In this document: positions 52,458 to 61,712 of the stretch, in pieces
Layout of the letters: every line of letters starts with the position of its first letter
How positions within the stretch are numbered: position 1 is the stretch's first letter
NCBI RefSeq assembly: GCF_006715085.1
Contig: NZ_VFMM01000001.1
Coordinates: forward strand, 1,178,001-1,242,000
DNA from: Kribbella jejuensis
GTDB taxonomy: Bacteria; Actinomycetota; Actinomycetes; Propionibacteriales; Kribbellaceae
Direction of reading: 5' to 3'
DNA length: 64,000 nt
Program-made: the position numbers and the translations under genes
Notes under the pieces: generated by a model
Databases searched by the model: none
Told to the model about the DNA's origin: nothing
The model's input: the letters and a program-made list of their open reading frames with translations, nothing else

Positions 52458-54992
52458 ATGGTGCCGCTGCGGGGACGGTCTGAGGAGCTGGGCAAGCTCC
52501 TGGAAGCGTTGCGTGCAGCCGGCACCGGACGGGCGTCGCTGGCGGTCGTCAGCGGTGAGCCGGGTATCGGCAAGTCGGCGCTGCTCGCGGCCGCTGTGGA
52601 GCAGGCTGAACGTCAGGGCTTCCTGGTGGCCAGTGCGGTTGCACACCAGACCGACAACATCAGTCCGCTCGCCTCGCTTGCTCCTGCGCTCCGAGCGGGC
52701 TCGGAGCCGCTGATCGACACGGAACAGTTCCTGGAGCTGGCCAACCTCAACACGCAGCCCTTGTGGCTGGCGGAGCGGTTGGCGGACCTCATCGGGCGGC
52801 GGCTGGCCGGGGTACGGGCCCTGATTGTGCTCGACGACGCGCAGTGGTCGGACCCGCTGACGGCGTTCGTACTGCGGGTCGCGGTCGATCGTCTCCCCAC
52901 TGCGCAGGTGCTGTGGCTGCTGGCGACCCGGCCTACGTCTGGTGGTGTGACGGACCAGCTGGTCGAGGCCGTCAACGTACCGGTGCACAGCATCCCGCTG
53001 GCACCGCTGAGCGCCGACGCGATCCAGGACCTCGCTGCGGATCGTTTGCATCGCGCGGTGGATCCGTCGCTTGCGGTGCAGCTCGCCGGCGTGCAGGGCA
53101 TCCCGTTCCTGGCCGAGCAGCTCATCGCCGGGCTGTACCTGAGCGACAACGACCTGTCCGCGGGCCTGGTGGAGGGCGTACGCCGTCGTACCAAGGAGTT
53201 GTCCGAGACGAGCCGAGAGCTTGTACGAACGGCGGCTGTCTTCGGGAGCGAGTTCCGCCTGGAGGACGTCGCCGTACTGATGGCTGTGCCCGTAGCACGG
53301 CTGGCTGCGCCGCTGGAGGAGGCGATACAGGCGGGACTGCTGGCTGACGGAGGTTCATTACTGCGGTTTCGGCACGAGCTACTGCGGTCCGCGGCGTTGG
53401 CCGACGTACCGCCGTCTGCTCAGCGGGCGCTGCATGGCGCGATCGCCAACCAGCTGATGTCCGCGGGGCGCGGGGCTGCGGCGGCTGCTCCCCATGTGCT
53501 CGCTGTTGCTCAGCCGGGTGACACGGCGGCTGTCGAGACGCTGCGGGAGGCGGCGCGGGACCTACTGGCGACCATGTCGACCACCGCGGCGGAGGTGATC
53601 CAGCAGGCGTTCGACCTGACGCGCGAGGGCGATCCGCTCCGGGCGGAGGTCGGCATGGAGGTCGTGAGCGTGCTGCTGGCCGCATACCAGTACGACCGGG
53701 CCAGGGCGTTCGCGGAGGACCTGCGGCGCGGCGCGACTGCTGATGTGCGGGCGACCCTTCTCCTGCATCTCGCCCCGTTCCGTCGTCTCGATGCCGACGA
53801 GCTGACCGCTCCGGGTGCCGCGGCGCATCTCGCGGAACGTCTTGCCGGCCACCGTGCTCTCGCGGGTGCGGACGCCCCGGCTTCGGCAACCGACCCGATT
53901 GCCCACGGACTGTTGCAGGTAGCTGAGGCGGAACGGGCGTGGGGTGAGGGACGGTTCGGCGACGCTCGGGCCCTCTACGCGGCGGCACGGCGGGCGCCGG
54001 TGGGGCTTGGGAGTCTGCCCGCGACGTTGGTCGAGGTGGGCGAGCTGTACTGCCGGGCCGAGACCGACGAGCTGCCGGCTGCGCTGGCGCGGGTACGGGA
54101 GTTGATGACCGCGGGCGATTCGTGGGCGGCGCCACAGCTGGCTGTGCTGCACGCGCGGCTCGAGTACGCGTCCGGCAACCTGCAGGAAGCCGAGGACGCC
54201 GCGCATGCCGGTCTGCGCTGGATGGACCAGTTACACGACCGCACGCTCGCGCCTGCCGCTGACCAGGTCCTCGCACTAGTGGCACTGCTCCGTGGGCACC
54301 TCTCCCAGGCCCGGAAGCTGGCTGGCAGCGACCCGACCATCAGTGCACTCCTGGCGATCGCCGACGGCGACACGCACGCAGTCGACCGCCTGGCCACCAC
54401 GCCGTACGACTTCCCGGAGCGCATCGCCGTACTGCTGCAGGGCAACGCCCTCCGTGAGCTGGAGCAGGTCCAGCCTTCGGCGGCGAGCCGTGGTGCGCTT
54501 GCGGTCGTGGCTGCCGGTGATGACGTCGAGAAGCTCGCTGCAGCGCTGGAGCTCCTCCGTTCAGCGGACAGGCCGTTACTGCTGGCACAGGCCGAGGAGC
54601 GGTACGGACGGGCCGCTCTGGAGGCAGGAGACCGCGCGAACGGCGTACCGGCGCTGGAGCATGCGCTGGACAGCCTGGCCGCTCTGGGCGCGACGGCTCC
54701 GGCCGGGCGGATCCAGGCGATCCTGCAGGCCGCCGGAGTACGGCGACGTCGCTGGGCCGCCGTACCGCCACGGGCCCAGGAGGGGTGGGAGTCGCTCACC
54801 CCGATGGAGCGCCGGGTCGCGCTGCTCGTCGCCGACGGGCACACGAACCGGTCGGCCGCAGACGAGCTCGTGGTGTCTGCCAGTACGGTCGGTACGCATC
54901 TGCGGGCAGTGTTCGGCAAGCTCGGGGTGAACTCCCGGGTCCAGCTGACCCGCCTGGTGCTCGAGCGGTTCGCCCCTCCCCCGAACGCATGA
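52458..54992 (+). CDS. LuxR-family LAL-type transcriptional regulator
   Basis: Large ATP-binding LuxR regulator of 844 residues. The N-terminal AAA domain has Walker A SGEPGIGKSAL and Walker B LIVLDDAQWSD; the middle is helical, TPR-like. The C-terminal GerE-type helix-turn-helix is LTPMERRVALLVADGHTNRSAADELVVSASTVGTHLRAVFGKLGV (read 775-820). LAL regulators often control catabolic or secondary-metabolite operons. It follows the M20 peptidase gene by twelve bases and precedes two hydrolase genes by 116 bases. Confidence 0.93.
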   Translation: MVPLRGRSEELGKLLEALRAAGTGRASLAVVSGEPGIGKSALLAAAVEQAERQGFLVASAVAHQTDNISPLASLAPALRAGSEPLIDTEQFLELANLNTQPLWLAERLADLIGRRLAGVRALIVLDDAQWSDPLTAFVLRVAVDRLPTAQVLWLLATRPTSGGVTDQLVEAVNVPVHSIPLAPLSADAIQDLAADRLHRAVDPSLAVQLAGVQGIPFLAEQLIAGLYLSDNDLSAGLVEGVRRRTKELSETSRELVRTAAVFGSEFRLEDVAVLMAVPVARLAAPLEEAIQAGLLADGGSLLRFRHELLRSAALADVPPSAQRALHGAIANQLMSAGRGAAAAAPHVLAVAQPGDTAAVETLREAARDLLATMSTTAAEVIQQAFDLTREGDPLRAEVGMEVVSVLLAAYQYDRARAFAEDLRRGATADVRATLLLHLAPFRRLDADELTAPGAAAHLAERLAGHRALAGADAPASATDPIAHGLLQVAEAERAWGEGRFGDARALYAAARRAPVGLGSLPATLVEVGELYCRAETDELPAALARVRELMTAGDSWAAPQLAVLHARLEYASGNLQEAEDAAHAGLRWMDQLHDRTLAPAADQVLALVALLRGHLSQARKLAGSDPTISALLAIADGDTHAVDRLATTPYDFPERIAVLLQGNALRELEQVQPSAASRGALAVVAAGDDVEKLAAALELLRSADRPLLLAQAEERYGRAALEAGDRANGVPALEHALDSLAALGATAPAGRIQAILQAAGVRRRRWAAVPPRAQEGWESLTPMERRVALLVADGHTNRSAADELVVSASTVGTHLRAVFGKLGVNSRVQLTRLVLERFAPPPNA

Positions 54993-55108
54993 GTTTTGGG
55001 TGCACCTGGACCACGGGCAGCACGACAAGGTTCATGTGTTCGCCCGATCCGCCGGAGCGGCCGTCAGCGGTTTCCTTCTAGCAAGCAACCGAGAAGGGAA
55101 CAGCAGAA

Positions 55109-55828
55109 ATGACTGAGAAGACCCCCACCGTCGTCCTGGTGCACGGTGCGTTCGCGGAGAACTCCAGCTGGTCCGGTGTGATCGCCGAGCTGACCAGCCG
55201 CGGCATCCCGGCCATCGCGGTCGCCAACGAGCTGCGCGGCCCGGCCCTCGACGGCAGCCGGGTGGCCGCCCAGGTCCGGGAGATCGACGGCCCGGTCGTC
55301 CTGGTCGGGCACTCCTACGGCGGTGCCGTGATCACCGCGGCCGCCAACCAGGCCGACAACGTGTCCGCGCTGGTCTACGTCGCGGCCTTCGTCCCGGAGG
55401 AGGGCGAGAGCCTGCAGGACCTGCTCGGCAGCTTCCCCGCCAACGACTTCGCGGCCGGTCTGGTACCGCACCAGCTGCCGACCGGCGACGGCGCCGAGGA
55501 GACCTGGCTGAGCATCGACCGGTCCAAGTTCCACGCGCTGTTCGCGGCCGACGTCGAGGACGCCGAGCTGCTCGGCCGGACCCAGCGGCCGATCGCCGCC
55601 GCGGCCTTCGCCGAGAAGTCCGGTACGGCGAGCTGGAAGCGCCTCCCGGTCTACGCCCTGGTCGCCACCCACGACGAGGCGATCCACCCGGACGGGGAGC
55701 GGACGATGGCCGCCCGCGCGAACGCCACCACGATCGAGGTCGACGGCTCGCACGCGGTCGCCGTCTCGCAGCCGAAGGCCGTCGCCGACTTCATCGCGAC
55801 CGCGGTCGAGGCAGGTGCCGACCGATGA
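55109..55828 (+). CDS. Alpha/beta hydrolase (cytosolic)
   Basis: Hydrolase of 239 residues: HGAFAENSSW oxyanion loop, nucleophile elbow VLVGHSYGGAV (Ser), acid region ALVATHDEAI and histidine VDGSHAVAVS. No signal peptide. It starts at ATG 55109 with AAGGGAA upstream and overlaps the next hydrolase gene by four bases (ATGA). The closest-looking families are the EstC/salicylate esterase-like hydrolases; the substrate is unknown. Confidence 0.9.
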   Translation: MTEKTPTVVLVHGAFAENSSWSGVIAELTSRGIPAIAVANELRGPALDGSRVAAQVREIDGPVVLVGHSYGGAVITAAANQADNVSALVYVAAFVPEEGESLQDLLGSFPANDFAAGLVPHQLPTGDGAEETWLSIDRSKFHALFAADVEDAELLGRTQRPIAAAAFAEKSGTASWKRLPVYALVATHDEAIHPDGERTMAARANATTIEVDGSHAVAVSQPKAVADFIATAVEAGADR

Positions 55829-56604
55829 GACTCCGGCACCTGATCACCACCCTCGCCGCGGCTGCCCTCATGGTCACCGGCATCACGACTGCGAGCGCTC
55901 AGACCGAGCACCGGCCGAAGCCGACCATTGTCCTCCTACACGGCGCGTTCGCCGATGCGGCCAGCTGGTCCGGCGTGACCGAGCGGCTCCAGCGGGACGG
56001 CTACACCGTGGTCGCCCCCGCCGTACCGCTGCGTGGCGTCGCGACGGACACGGCGTACCTGAAGGGTGTCCTGGACGGGATCCAGGGTCCCAAGGTGCTC
56101 GTCGGGCACTCGTACGGCGGCGCGCTGGTCAGCGAGCTCGCCGGGACGAGTGGCGTGAAGTCGCTCGTCTACGTCGCCGCCTTCATCCCGCAGGCCGGGG
56201 AAACGATCGGTGCGCTGAACTCGAAGTTCCCGGGCAGCGAGCTCGGCCCGGACACGACGAACGCGATCAGCTACCCGGGCGGCGTCGACCTGGTGGTGAA
56301 ACCGGAGGCCTTCCACCGGGTCTTCGCGGCCGACCTGCCGGCCCGGCAGGCCGCCGTACTGGGCGCCTCGCAGCGGCCGGTCGCGGCAGCTGTCTTCGAC
56401 GAGACGATCCTGGCGACGGCTCCTGCTGCGCTTCCGAAGTACGCACTGGTGCCGACCGGCGACCACGCGATCGCACCGGCCGCCGAGCTCTTCATGGCCC
56501 AGCGCGCGCACGCCACCACGGTGGAGGTACCAGGCGCGTCGCACCTGGTGGCCCTGTCACACCCCAGCACGGTCACCCGTCTGATCGAACAGGCCGCTCG
56601 CTGA
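55825..56604 (+). CDS. Secreted alpha/beta hydrolase paralogue
   Basis: A 259-residue hydrolase with a Sec signal peptide (ALMVTGITTASA, cleavage near residue 28). The catalytic elements match the upstream paralogue: LLHGAFADAASW, VGHSYGGALV, VPTGDHAIAP and PGASHLVALS. It evidently arose by tandem duplication, with the second copy redirected outside the cell. It ends eleven bases before the convergent serine hydrolase gene. Confidence 0.9.
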   Translation: MRLRHLITTLAAAALMVTGITTASAQTEHRPKPTIVLLHGAFADAASWSGVTERLQRDGYTVVAPAVPLRGVATDTAYLKGVLDGIQGPKVLVGHSYGGALVSELAGTSGVKSLVYVAAFIPQAGETIGALNSKFPGSELGPDTTNAISYPGGVDLVVKPEAFHRVFAADLPARQAAVLGASQRPVAAAVFDETILATAPAALPKYALVPTGDHAIAPAAELFMAQRAHATTVEVPGASHLVALSHPSTVTRLIEQAAR

Positions 56605-56614
56605 CCCAAGGCGT

Positions 56615-57838
56615 TCAGTCGAGCGACTGGTAGATCGTCGTCCAGAAGTCCTGCATGATCTGCATCGGTGTCGCGGTCGTGGCGCCGAGCTGCGTCAGCA
56701 GGATGCCCACCACCTGGTTGGCAGGGTCCGCGTACGTCGACGTACCGGATCCGCCGTCCCACCCGAACTGGCCGACCGGCGCGTAGTCGCCCCGGTAAGT
56801 CCGGACCGTCATCCCGAAGCCCCAGCCACCCTGCTGGCCCTGGCCGAACGAGATGTGGACGTTGTCCCGGGCCATCGCCTCCCGCCAGGTCAACTGCTCC
56901 GGGGTGAGCCGGTTGGTGGTCATCAGCTCCACAGCCGGCCGGGACAGGATCCGCTCACCCTGGTGTCTACCGAGGTTCAGCAGCATCCGGAAGTACGAGT
57001 AGTAGTCGTCGGCGGTCGAGTTGAGCCCACCGCCGCCACCCTGGAACGCCGGCGGAGTGCTGTGCCGGCCGCCCTCGGCCTCGTCCCACACCTGGAAGTC
57101 ACCGGTCACAGGGTCCGTCACGTACAGCGGTGGCAACCGGTGCAGATCCTCGGACGGTACGTAGAACCCGGTGTCCTTCATGCCGAGCGGGCCGAACACC
57201 CGCTCCTGCAGGAAGTCGCCGAACGACTGCCCGGAGACCCTGGACACCAGTACGCCGAGCAGGTCGCTGCTGATCTGGTACTGCCAGCGCTCACCGGGCT
57301 GATGCATCAGCGGCAGGGTCCCGAGGCGCCGCATCCACTCGTCCTGCTCGGGCATCGGCTCGGGCAGGTTCGGCGTCAGGCCCTGGGCGAAGACCTCGTT
57401 CATGATCGGCGTACCGAGCGAGGTCATGTCCATGCCGAGCCCGAAGGTCGAGGTCAGCACGTCCCGCACGGTGATCGGCCGCTTGGCCGGCACCGTGTCG
57501 TCCAGCTCCGAGTCGATGGTCCGGAGAACCTTGCGGCCGGCGACCTCCGGCAGCCAGGTGTCGACCACGTCGTCGAGCCGCATCCGGCAGTCGTCGAGCA
57601 GCACCATCGCGGCCGCGACCGTGACCGGCTTCGACGTCGACGCCATCCGGAAGATCGTGTCGCGTTGCATCGGCGGCCCGCCGTCGTGGCGCAGGGTCCC
57701 GAGCGCCTCGACGTACGGCTCGGCGTCGCCACGGCCGACCAGCGCGACGACCCCGGGGATCTTCCCGGAGTCGACGTACCGGGCCAGGACCTCGTGCAGC
57801 CGCTTCTCACCGGCTGCGGAGATTCCGTTCGTTGACAT
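56615..57838 (-). CDS. Beta-lactamase-family serine hydrolase
   Basis: Class C beta-lactamase/DD-peptidase-fold protein of 407 residues. The active-site serine/lysine is in MASTSKPVT (SxxK), the tyrosine motif is WQYQISSDLLG (Y-x-S/N) and the third motif region is GWDGGSGTSTYAD. No signal peptide is present, so it is probably cytosolic, like EstB-type esterases. The catalytic Tyr-x-Ser pairing supports esterase rather than antibiotic-hydrolysing activity. Confidence 0.9.
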   Translation of the reverse strand: MSTNGISAAGEKRLHEVLARYVDSGKIPGVVALVGRGDAEPYVEALGTLRHDGGPPMQRDTIFRMASTSKPVTVAAAMVLLDDCRMRLDDVVDTWLPEVAGRKVLRTIDSELDDTVPAKRPITVRDVLTSTFGLGMDMTSLGTPIMNEVFAQGLTPNLPEPMPEQDEWMRRLGTLPLMHQPGERWQYQISSDLLGVLVSRVSGQSFGDFLQERVFGPLGMKDTGFYVPSEDLHRLPPLYVTDPVTGDFQVWDEAEGGRHSTPPAFQGGGGGLNSTADDYYSYFRMLLNLGRHQGERILSRPAVELMTTNRLTPEQLTWREAMARDNVHISFGQGQQGGWGFGMTVRTYRGDYAPVGQFGWDGGSGTSTYADPANQVVGILLTQLGATTATPMQIMQDFWTTIYQSLD

Positions 57839-57856
57839 AGTTGTGTACTCCCCCGA

Positions 57857-58522
57857 TCAGAGGCTGTGGGCGACGATGTCGCCGACGGTGGTGGTCGCCC
57901 GGATGGTGAGCTGGGCGGCCTCGGAGTTCTTCAGCGAGTTGCTGATCCGGCCGGTGGTGGTGCCGGCGTCCAGCGTGGCCGACACACCGGTGGCGGCGCC
58001 GACCTCGATCTCGCCGACGTCGGTCGTCAGGACCAGCGCGCCCTGGACGGCCTCGGCGATCCGGATGTCGCCCTTGCTGGTCCGGATCTCGGCCGGGCCG
58101 TTCAGCCGGCCGACCTCGACGTCACCGGCGACCGTGCTGATCCGGGCGCTCGCCACGTCCGTCAGGTTGATCGAACCGTGCGAGCTCTCGACGACGACGG
58201 CGCCGAGCGGGCCCGAGGACCGCAGTTCCGCGCTCGCGGCCTTGACCTCGACCCGCGAACCGGCCGGCAGCTCCACCTTGACCGCGACGGACCCGGTCGG
58301 GCCGAAGTACTGGTTCTTGGCGGTGACCGTGATCCGCAGTACGCCGTCCGCGTACTCGATCTGGGTTTCCTCCGCGACCTTGACGTCCCGCCCCTTCGAC
58401 GGGTCCGCCGGCAACACCTCGACCACGGTGTCGGCCCGGTCCGCGGCGATCAGCTCGACTCGTCCGGCGGGAATGTTTAGTACTGCGGAGACGGCCTGCG
58501 GGGTGTTGAACTTCTTCGACAT
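57857..58522 (-). CDS. DUF4097 beta-strand repeat protein
   Basis: A 221-residue protein of parallel beta-helix-like repeats (SSHGSINLTDVASARISTVAGDVEVGRLNGPAEIRTSKGDI, read 110-150), typical of DUF4097/DUF4098. The start is ATG 58522 (MSKKFNTPQAV) behind AAAGG; there is no signal peptide. It precedes the serine hydrolase gene by 18 bases on the same strand, so the two probably form an operon. Biochemical role unknown. Confidence 0.83.
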   Translation of the reverse strand: MSKKFNTPQAVSAVLNIPAGRVELIAADRADTVVEVLPADPSKGRDVKVAEETQIEYADGVLRITVTAKNQYFGPTGSVAVKVELPAGSRVEVKAASAELRSSGPLGAVVVESSHGSINLTDVASARISTVAGDVEVGRLNGPAEIRTSKGDIRIAEAVQGALVLTTDVGEIEVGAATGVSATLDAGTTTGRISNSLKNSEAAQLTIRATTTVGDIVAHSL

Positions 58523-58669
58523 TGTGGTGCCTTTCGAATGGTTTGCTTCGTTGTTGTTGCCACCACTCTGAAAGGCCGGGCTGACACCGGGCAGCCGTGG
58601 CACTGACACGGCCGCGGACGTGGTGACGGGAGGCATGTCAGCAGCCGAGCCGGGGGCTCCGCGAGACCT

Positions 58670-59518
58670 TCAGAGCAGGCGTTTCAGCGCGGCGTGACCG
58701 GCGGGCAGCCAGGTCGGTTTACCGCCGGGGAGGTTCTTGACACCGGCTGTGCCGATGGCGATCAGGGAGAGGGCGCGGGCGGCGGCCCAGGCGCGGGAGC
58801 GGCGGTAGGTGGCGTCGTCGACCGGGTAGGAATCGAAGAACCGGTCCACCGTGCCGTCGGGGAGCAGGAGCCAGGCAGCCGACAGGTCGGTGGCCGGGTC
58901 GCCGTGGGACAGGTCGCCGAAGTCGATCACGCCGGCGAGGGTGCCGTCGGCAACGACCACGTTCGCCGGGTGCAGGTCGCTGTGCAGCCACACCGGCGCA
59001 CCCGCGTACTCCGGCGCCGCGAGCCCCTCCGCCCAGATCTCCCGTACGGCGTCCTCGACCGCGAACTCGTCCGCCCACTTCTCGAAGCCCTCGGTGTGGC
59101 CGCGCAGCGGGTCGCCCCGGCCGAAGCTCTTCGGCGCGTCGGCAGGCGCCTCGGTGTGCAGGGCGCGCAGGAAGGCGGCCAGAGTGTCGGCGGCCTGCGC
59201 CGCGCTGATCGGCGTACGGTCGGCGGGCTCGCCGGCGACCCAGGTGGTGACCAGCCAGGTGTTGGGGAAGCGGTCCGACGGCTTGCCGAGCCGGACCGGT
59301 GTCGGGACGGGCAGTGCGACCCGGGCCGCGATCTCCGGGAGCCAGCGGTGCTCGATGAGGAGCCGGTTCGGGGGGTCGTGGCGGGGCACTCTGACGGCCA
59401 GGTCGGCACCCAGGCGCCACATCTGATTGCCCCAGCCGCCGTCCACCTCCTTGAGCTCCAGCTCGGCCAGATCGGGGTGCTGCTCTTTCAACAGGGTCCG
59501 CAGAAGTTCCTGATCCAT
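58670..59518 (-). CDS. Aminoglycoside phosphotransferase-family kinase
   Basis: APH-fold kinase of 282 residues. Catalytic loop VWLHSDLHPANVVV and metal site GVIDFGDLSHGDPATDL are intact; the N-lobe lysine region is reduced (DLAVRVPRHD). It resembles MphB/AMA-type phosphotransferases of actinomycetes, which act on macrolides or unknown sugars/amino compounds. Divergent from the FrnE-like gene. Confidence 0.88.
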   Translation of the reverse strand: MDQELLRTLLKEQHPDLAELELKEVDGGWGNQMWRLGADLAVRVPRHDPPNRLLIEHRWLPEIAARVALPVPTPVRLGKPSDRFPNTWLVTTWVAGEPADRTPISAAQAADTLAAFLRALHTEAPADAPKSFGRGDPLRGHTEGFEKWADEFAVEDAVREIWAEGLAAPEYAGAPVWLHSDLHPANVVVADGTLAGVIDFGDLSHGDPATDLSAAWLLLPDGTVDRFFDSYPVDDATYRRSRAWAAARALSLIAIGTAGVKNLPGGKPTWLPAGHAALKRLL

Positions 59519-59588
59519 GGTGCGTCAGACGCGTCACACCGGGTGCTGGTTGGGAATAGGTCCACGGAGTCACCAGTTGCTCACAGTT

Positions 59589-60320
59589 ATGCGCATTGAT
59601 GTGTGGTCCGACGTCGTCTGCCCGTGGTGCTACATCGGTAAGCGCCGCCTCGAAGAGGCCCTTGCCGGCAGCAGTACCCAGGCTGAGGTGGTCTGGCACA
59701 GCTTCCAGCTCGACCCGTCCTCGACGAACGACGACCCGCGGGATCTGGCGACCCGGCTGGGCGAGAAGTACGGCCGCGGCCGCGAGTGGGGCCTGCAGGC
59801 GAACGCCCACGTCACCGAGGTCGCGGCTGAGGTCGGCCTTGAGTACCACCTTGACCAGGCCAAGGCCGCGAACACCGTCGACGCACACCGCGTCCTCCAC
59901 TTGGCCCGTGAACTCGCTGAGGCCGGTGAGGTTCCGGCCGATACCCAGGGCCGCTTCAAGGAGCGCCTGCTCAAGGCCTACTTCACCGACGGCCTCCCGG
60001 TCGGTGACCACGCCACGCTGACGGAGCTCGCCACCGAGGTCGGCCTGCCCACCGAGCGGGTCCGTGAGGTGCTGGCGGGTTCGGCGTACACCGACGAGGT
60101 CGCGACGGACCAGGCGCAGGCCCTCGCGTACGGCGCCAACGGCGTACCGTTCTTCGTCATCGACGAGAAGTACGGCGTCAGCGGTGCGCAGCCGGTGGAG
60201 GTCTTCCAGGAGGCCCTGCGCCGGGCGAACGCGGACCGTCAGCCGGTCACGCTCATCACCGCACCGGGCGCCACGACCGACGGTGACGTCGAGTGCGGCC
60301 CGGACGGATGCCCCATCTGA
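59589..60320 (+). CDS. FrnE-like DsbA-family oxidoreductase
   Basis: Thioredoxin-fold protein of 243 residues without signal peptide. The N-terminal active site is SDVVCPWCYIG (CPWC), the helical insertion (about 60-165) and cis-proline motif GANGVPFFVID follow, and an extra C-terminal motif ECGPDGCPI is present, as in FrnE proteins. It probably works as a cytosolic disulfide isomerase/oxidoreductase. The start is ATG 59589. Confidence 0.93.
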   Translation: MRIDVWSDVVCPWCYIGKRRLEEALAGSSTQAEVVWHSFQLDPSSTNDDPRDLATRLGEKYGRGREWGLQANAHVTEVAAEVGLEYHLDQAKAANTVDAHRVLHLARELAEAGEVPADTQGRFKERLLKAYFTDGLPVGDHATLTELATEVGLPTERVREVLAGSAYTDEVATDQAQALAYGANGVPFFVIDEKYGVSGAQPVEVFQEALRRANADRQPVTLITAPGATTDGDVECGPDGCPI

Positions 60321-60378
60321 TCACAGGGTTCAGCGGTGGGTACCGGACCTCGTACGAAACGTGGTGTATGAAGGAGGC

Positions 60379-60560
60379 TTGACGTCCTCCCGGTACGCAG
60401 AGTGCCGGGACTCAACTGCGCTACACGGAGGCAGCGAGTTGCGGTTCACGCTTCGCAGACCGGCTGAGGCCGAGGTCTCTGCGTGCTGTCACGGCCCGTC
60501 CGGCCGCGATGGTGCGAGCTGCGATGTTGCAGGCTGCGTTTGTGTCTGCATGTGCGCTGT
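60379..60560 (-). ncRNA. Candidate omega RNA at the 3' end of tnpB
   Basis: TnpB proteins use a guide RNA derived from the 3' end of the gene and the right end of the element. The segment from within the tnpB end through the hairpin at 60384-60411 is the expected scaffold; the guide would be the bases immediately beyond 60379 on the minus strand. Only position and one hairpin support this. Confidence 0.35.
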
Positions 60561-61617
60561 GACCACAGGACCTGCACCGGTAGGCGGCTTGGCTCTCGCG
60601 CGCCTCTCGATCCACAGTCCCGCACCGCGAACACGTCTGACTGGTATGAGCCGGATGAACCTTTGCGACTCGTCCGGGAGCTTTGTCTTCCAGGCGAGCC
60701 ACGAGAAGGCCCCAGGCATTCGCGAGAATGGCGCGGTTCAGACCTGCCTTTTGCTGCACGTTCCGGCCGGGGTCGTCGAGTGTGCCTCTCGCGGATCGGG
60801 TCATGTTTGTTACCCGGAGATCCTCGACACCGATCACGTCGAACCGTCGCGCTACGTCGGTGGATGTCTGCTCGACCCAGTTCTTCCGCCGGTCCACTTC
60901 CCGAGACTTCAGCTTCGCGATCGCAGCCCGCAGCCGACCGCGCCGATTGGATCCACGCTTGGCACGGGCCAACCGGCGTTGCAGCCGCAACATCCGAGCA
61001 CGCTCAGTGCGTCGAAGCCGCGGCACAGTGAGAAGCTCCCCCGTCGAGAGCGCCACCGATACCACGACGCCCCGATCCATCCCCACAACTTCGCCGTTTC
61101 CTGGGGCGGGGACGGGCTCCGGAACGACGGCGAAGGCAAGGTGCCACCGTCCCGTCCCATCGCGAGTTACACGGTACGACTTTGCGTCCGGAAGCGTCCT
61201 GGACAGCCGGAACTTGACCCAGCCCGCCTTCGGGATGAGCACCCTGCCCCACTTCCTGGACAGTCGCTCGATTCGTCGCGACTGGGCTCCTGTGACCCGG
61301 AACCCCTCGTGCCGTCCCGCACGACGCCACGTAGGTCGTCGGTGGGAGCCGTTGTAGAAGTTGGTGACAGCCTGCCGGAAATCGCGGAGGGCCTGCTGCT
61401 GCACGATCTGCGACCCTGCCCGCAGCCATGGCGTCACCGCACGGGCCTCGGTCAACTGAACGGATTGCACACCGTACGAAGGTGTCGCGACGCGGCGGCC
61501 CGGCCGCCACATCGACCACTGCTCCAGCGCGAGGTTCCACACGAACCGCGCGTGCCGACAATGCTCGGCCAGAGCAGCCTCCTGCTCTTGGCTCGGCACG
61601 AGACGGTATCTGGACAC
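60421..61617 (-). CDS. tnpB: TnpB RNA-guided nuclease (transposon accessory protein)
   Basis: A 398-residue protein from GTG 61617. The N-terminal WED/REC-like segment begins YRLVPSQEQEAALAEHCRHARFVWNLAL. All three RuvC acidic residues are present, D181 (VGMDRGVVV), E265 (IGVEDLRV) and D358 (HADTNAACNIA), along with the zinc-finger pairs CSRCG and CRSCGH. It therefore appears intact and potentially active as an omega-RNA-guided DNA endonuclease. Longer in-frame starts exist but extend into the element's end. It sits between the FrnE-like and DoxX genes. Confidence 0.93.
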   Translation of the reverse strand: MSRYRLVPSQEQEAALAEHCRHARFVWNLALEQWSMWRPGRRVATPSYGVQSVQLTEARAVTPWLRAGSQIVQQQALRDFRQAVTNFYNGSHRRPTWRRAGRHEGFRVTGAQSRRIERLSRKWGRVLIPKAGWVKFRLSRTLPDAKSYRVTRDGTGRWHLAFAVVPEPVPAPGNGEVVGMDRGVVVSVALSTGELLTVPRLRRTERARMLRLQRRLARAKRGSNRRGRLRAAIAKLKSREVDRRKNWVEQTSTDVARRFDVIGVEDLRVTNMTRSARGTLDDPGRNVQQKAGLNRAILANAWGLLVARLEDKAPGRVAKVHPAHTSQTCSRCGTVDREARESQAAYRCRSCGHSAHADTNAACNIAARTIAAGRAVTARRDLGLSRSAKREPQLAASV

Positions 61618-61712
61618 GAAAGGAAACCTGCCATGCCTCACCGACAGTTTTCGGATTCGCTCAGCGAAGTCCGATACTCCCACACCCGATCCGGCCTTCT
61701 CCGGAGGATGCC

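Larger units (their letters stand above)
60379..61690 (-). mobile_element. Solitary tnpB insertion element (IS200/IS605-like, IS1341 type)
   Basis: An approximately 1.3 kb element carrying only tnpB. The left end probably contains the hairpin GGATTCGC-TCA-GCGAAGTCC (61653-61672); the right end contains the hairpin around 60384-60411 followed on the minus strand by TCAA (60382-60379), the kind of cleavage tetranucleotide used by IS200/IS605 elements. There is no tnpA, so mobility would need one in trans. Element boundaries are inferred, not proven. Confidence 0.6.
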
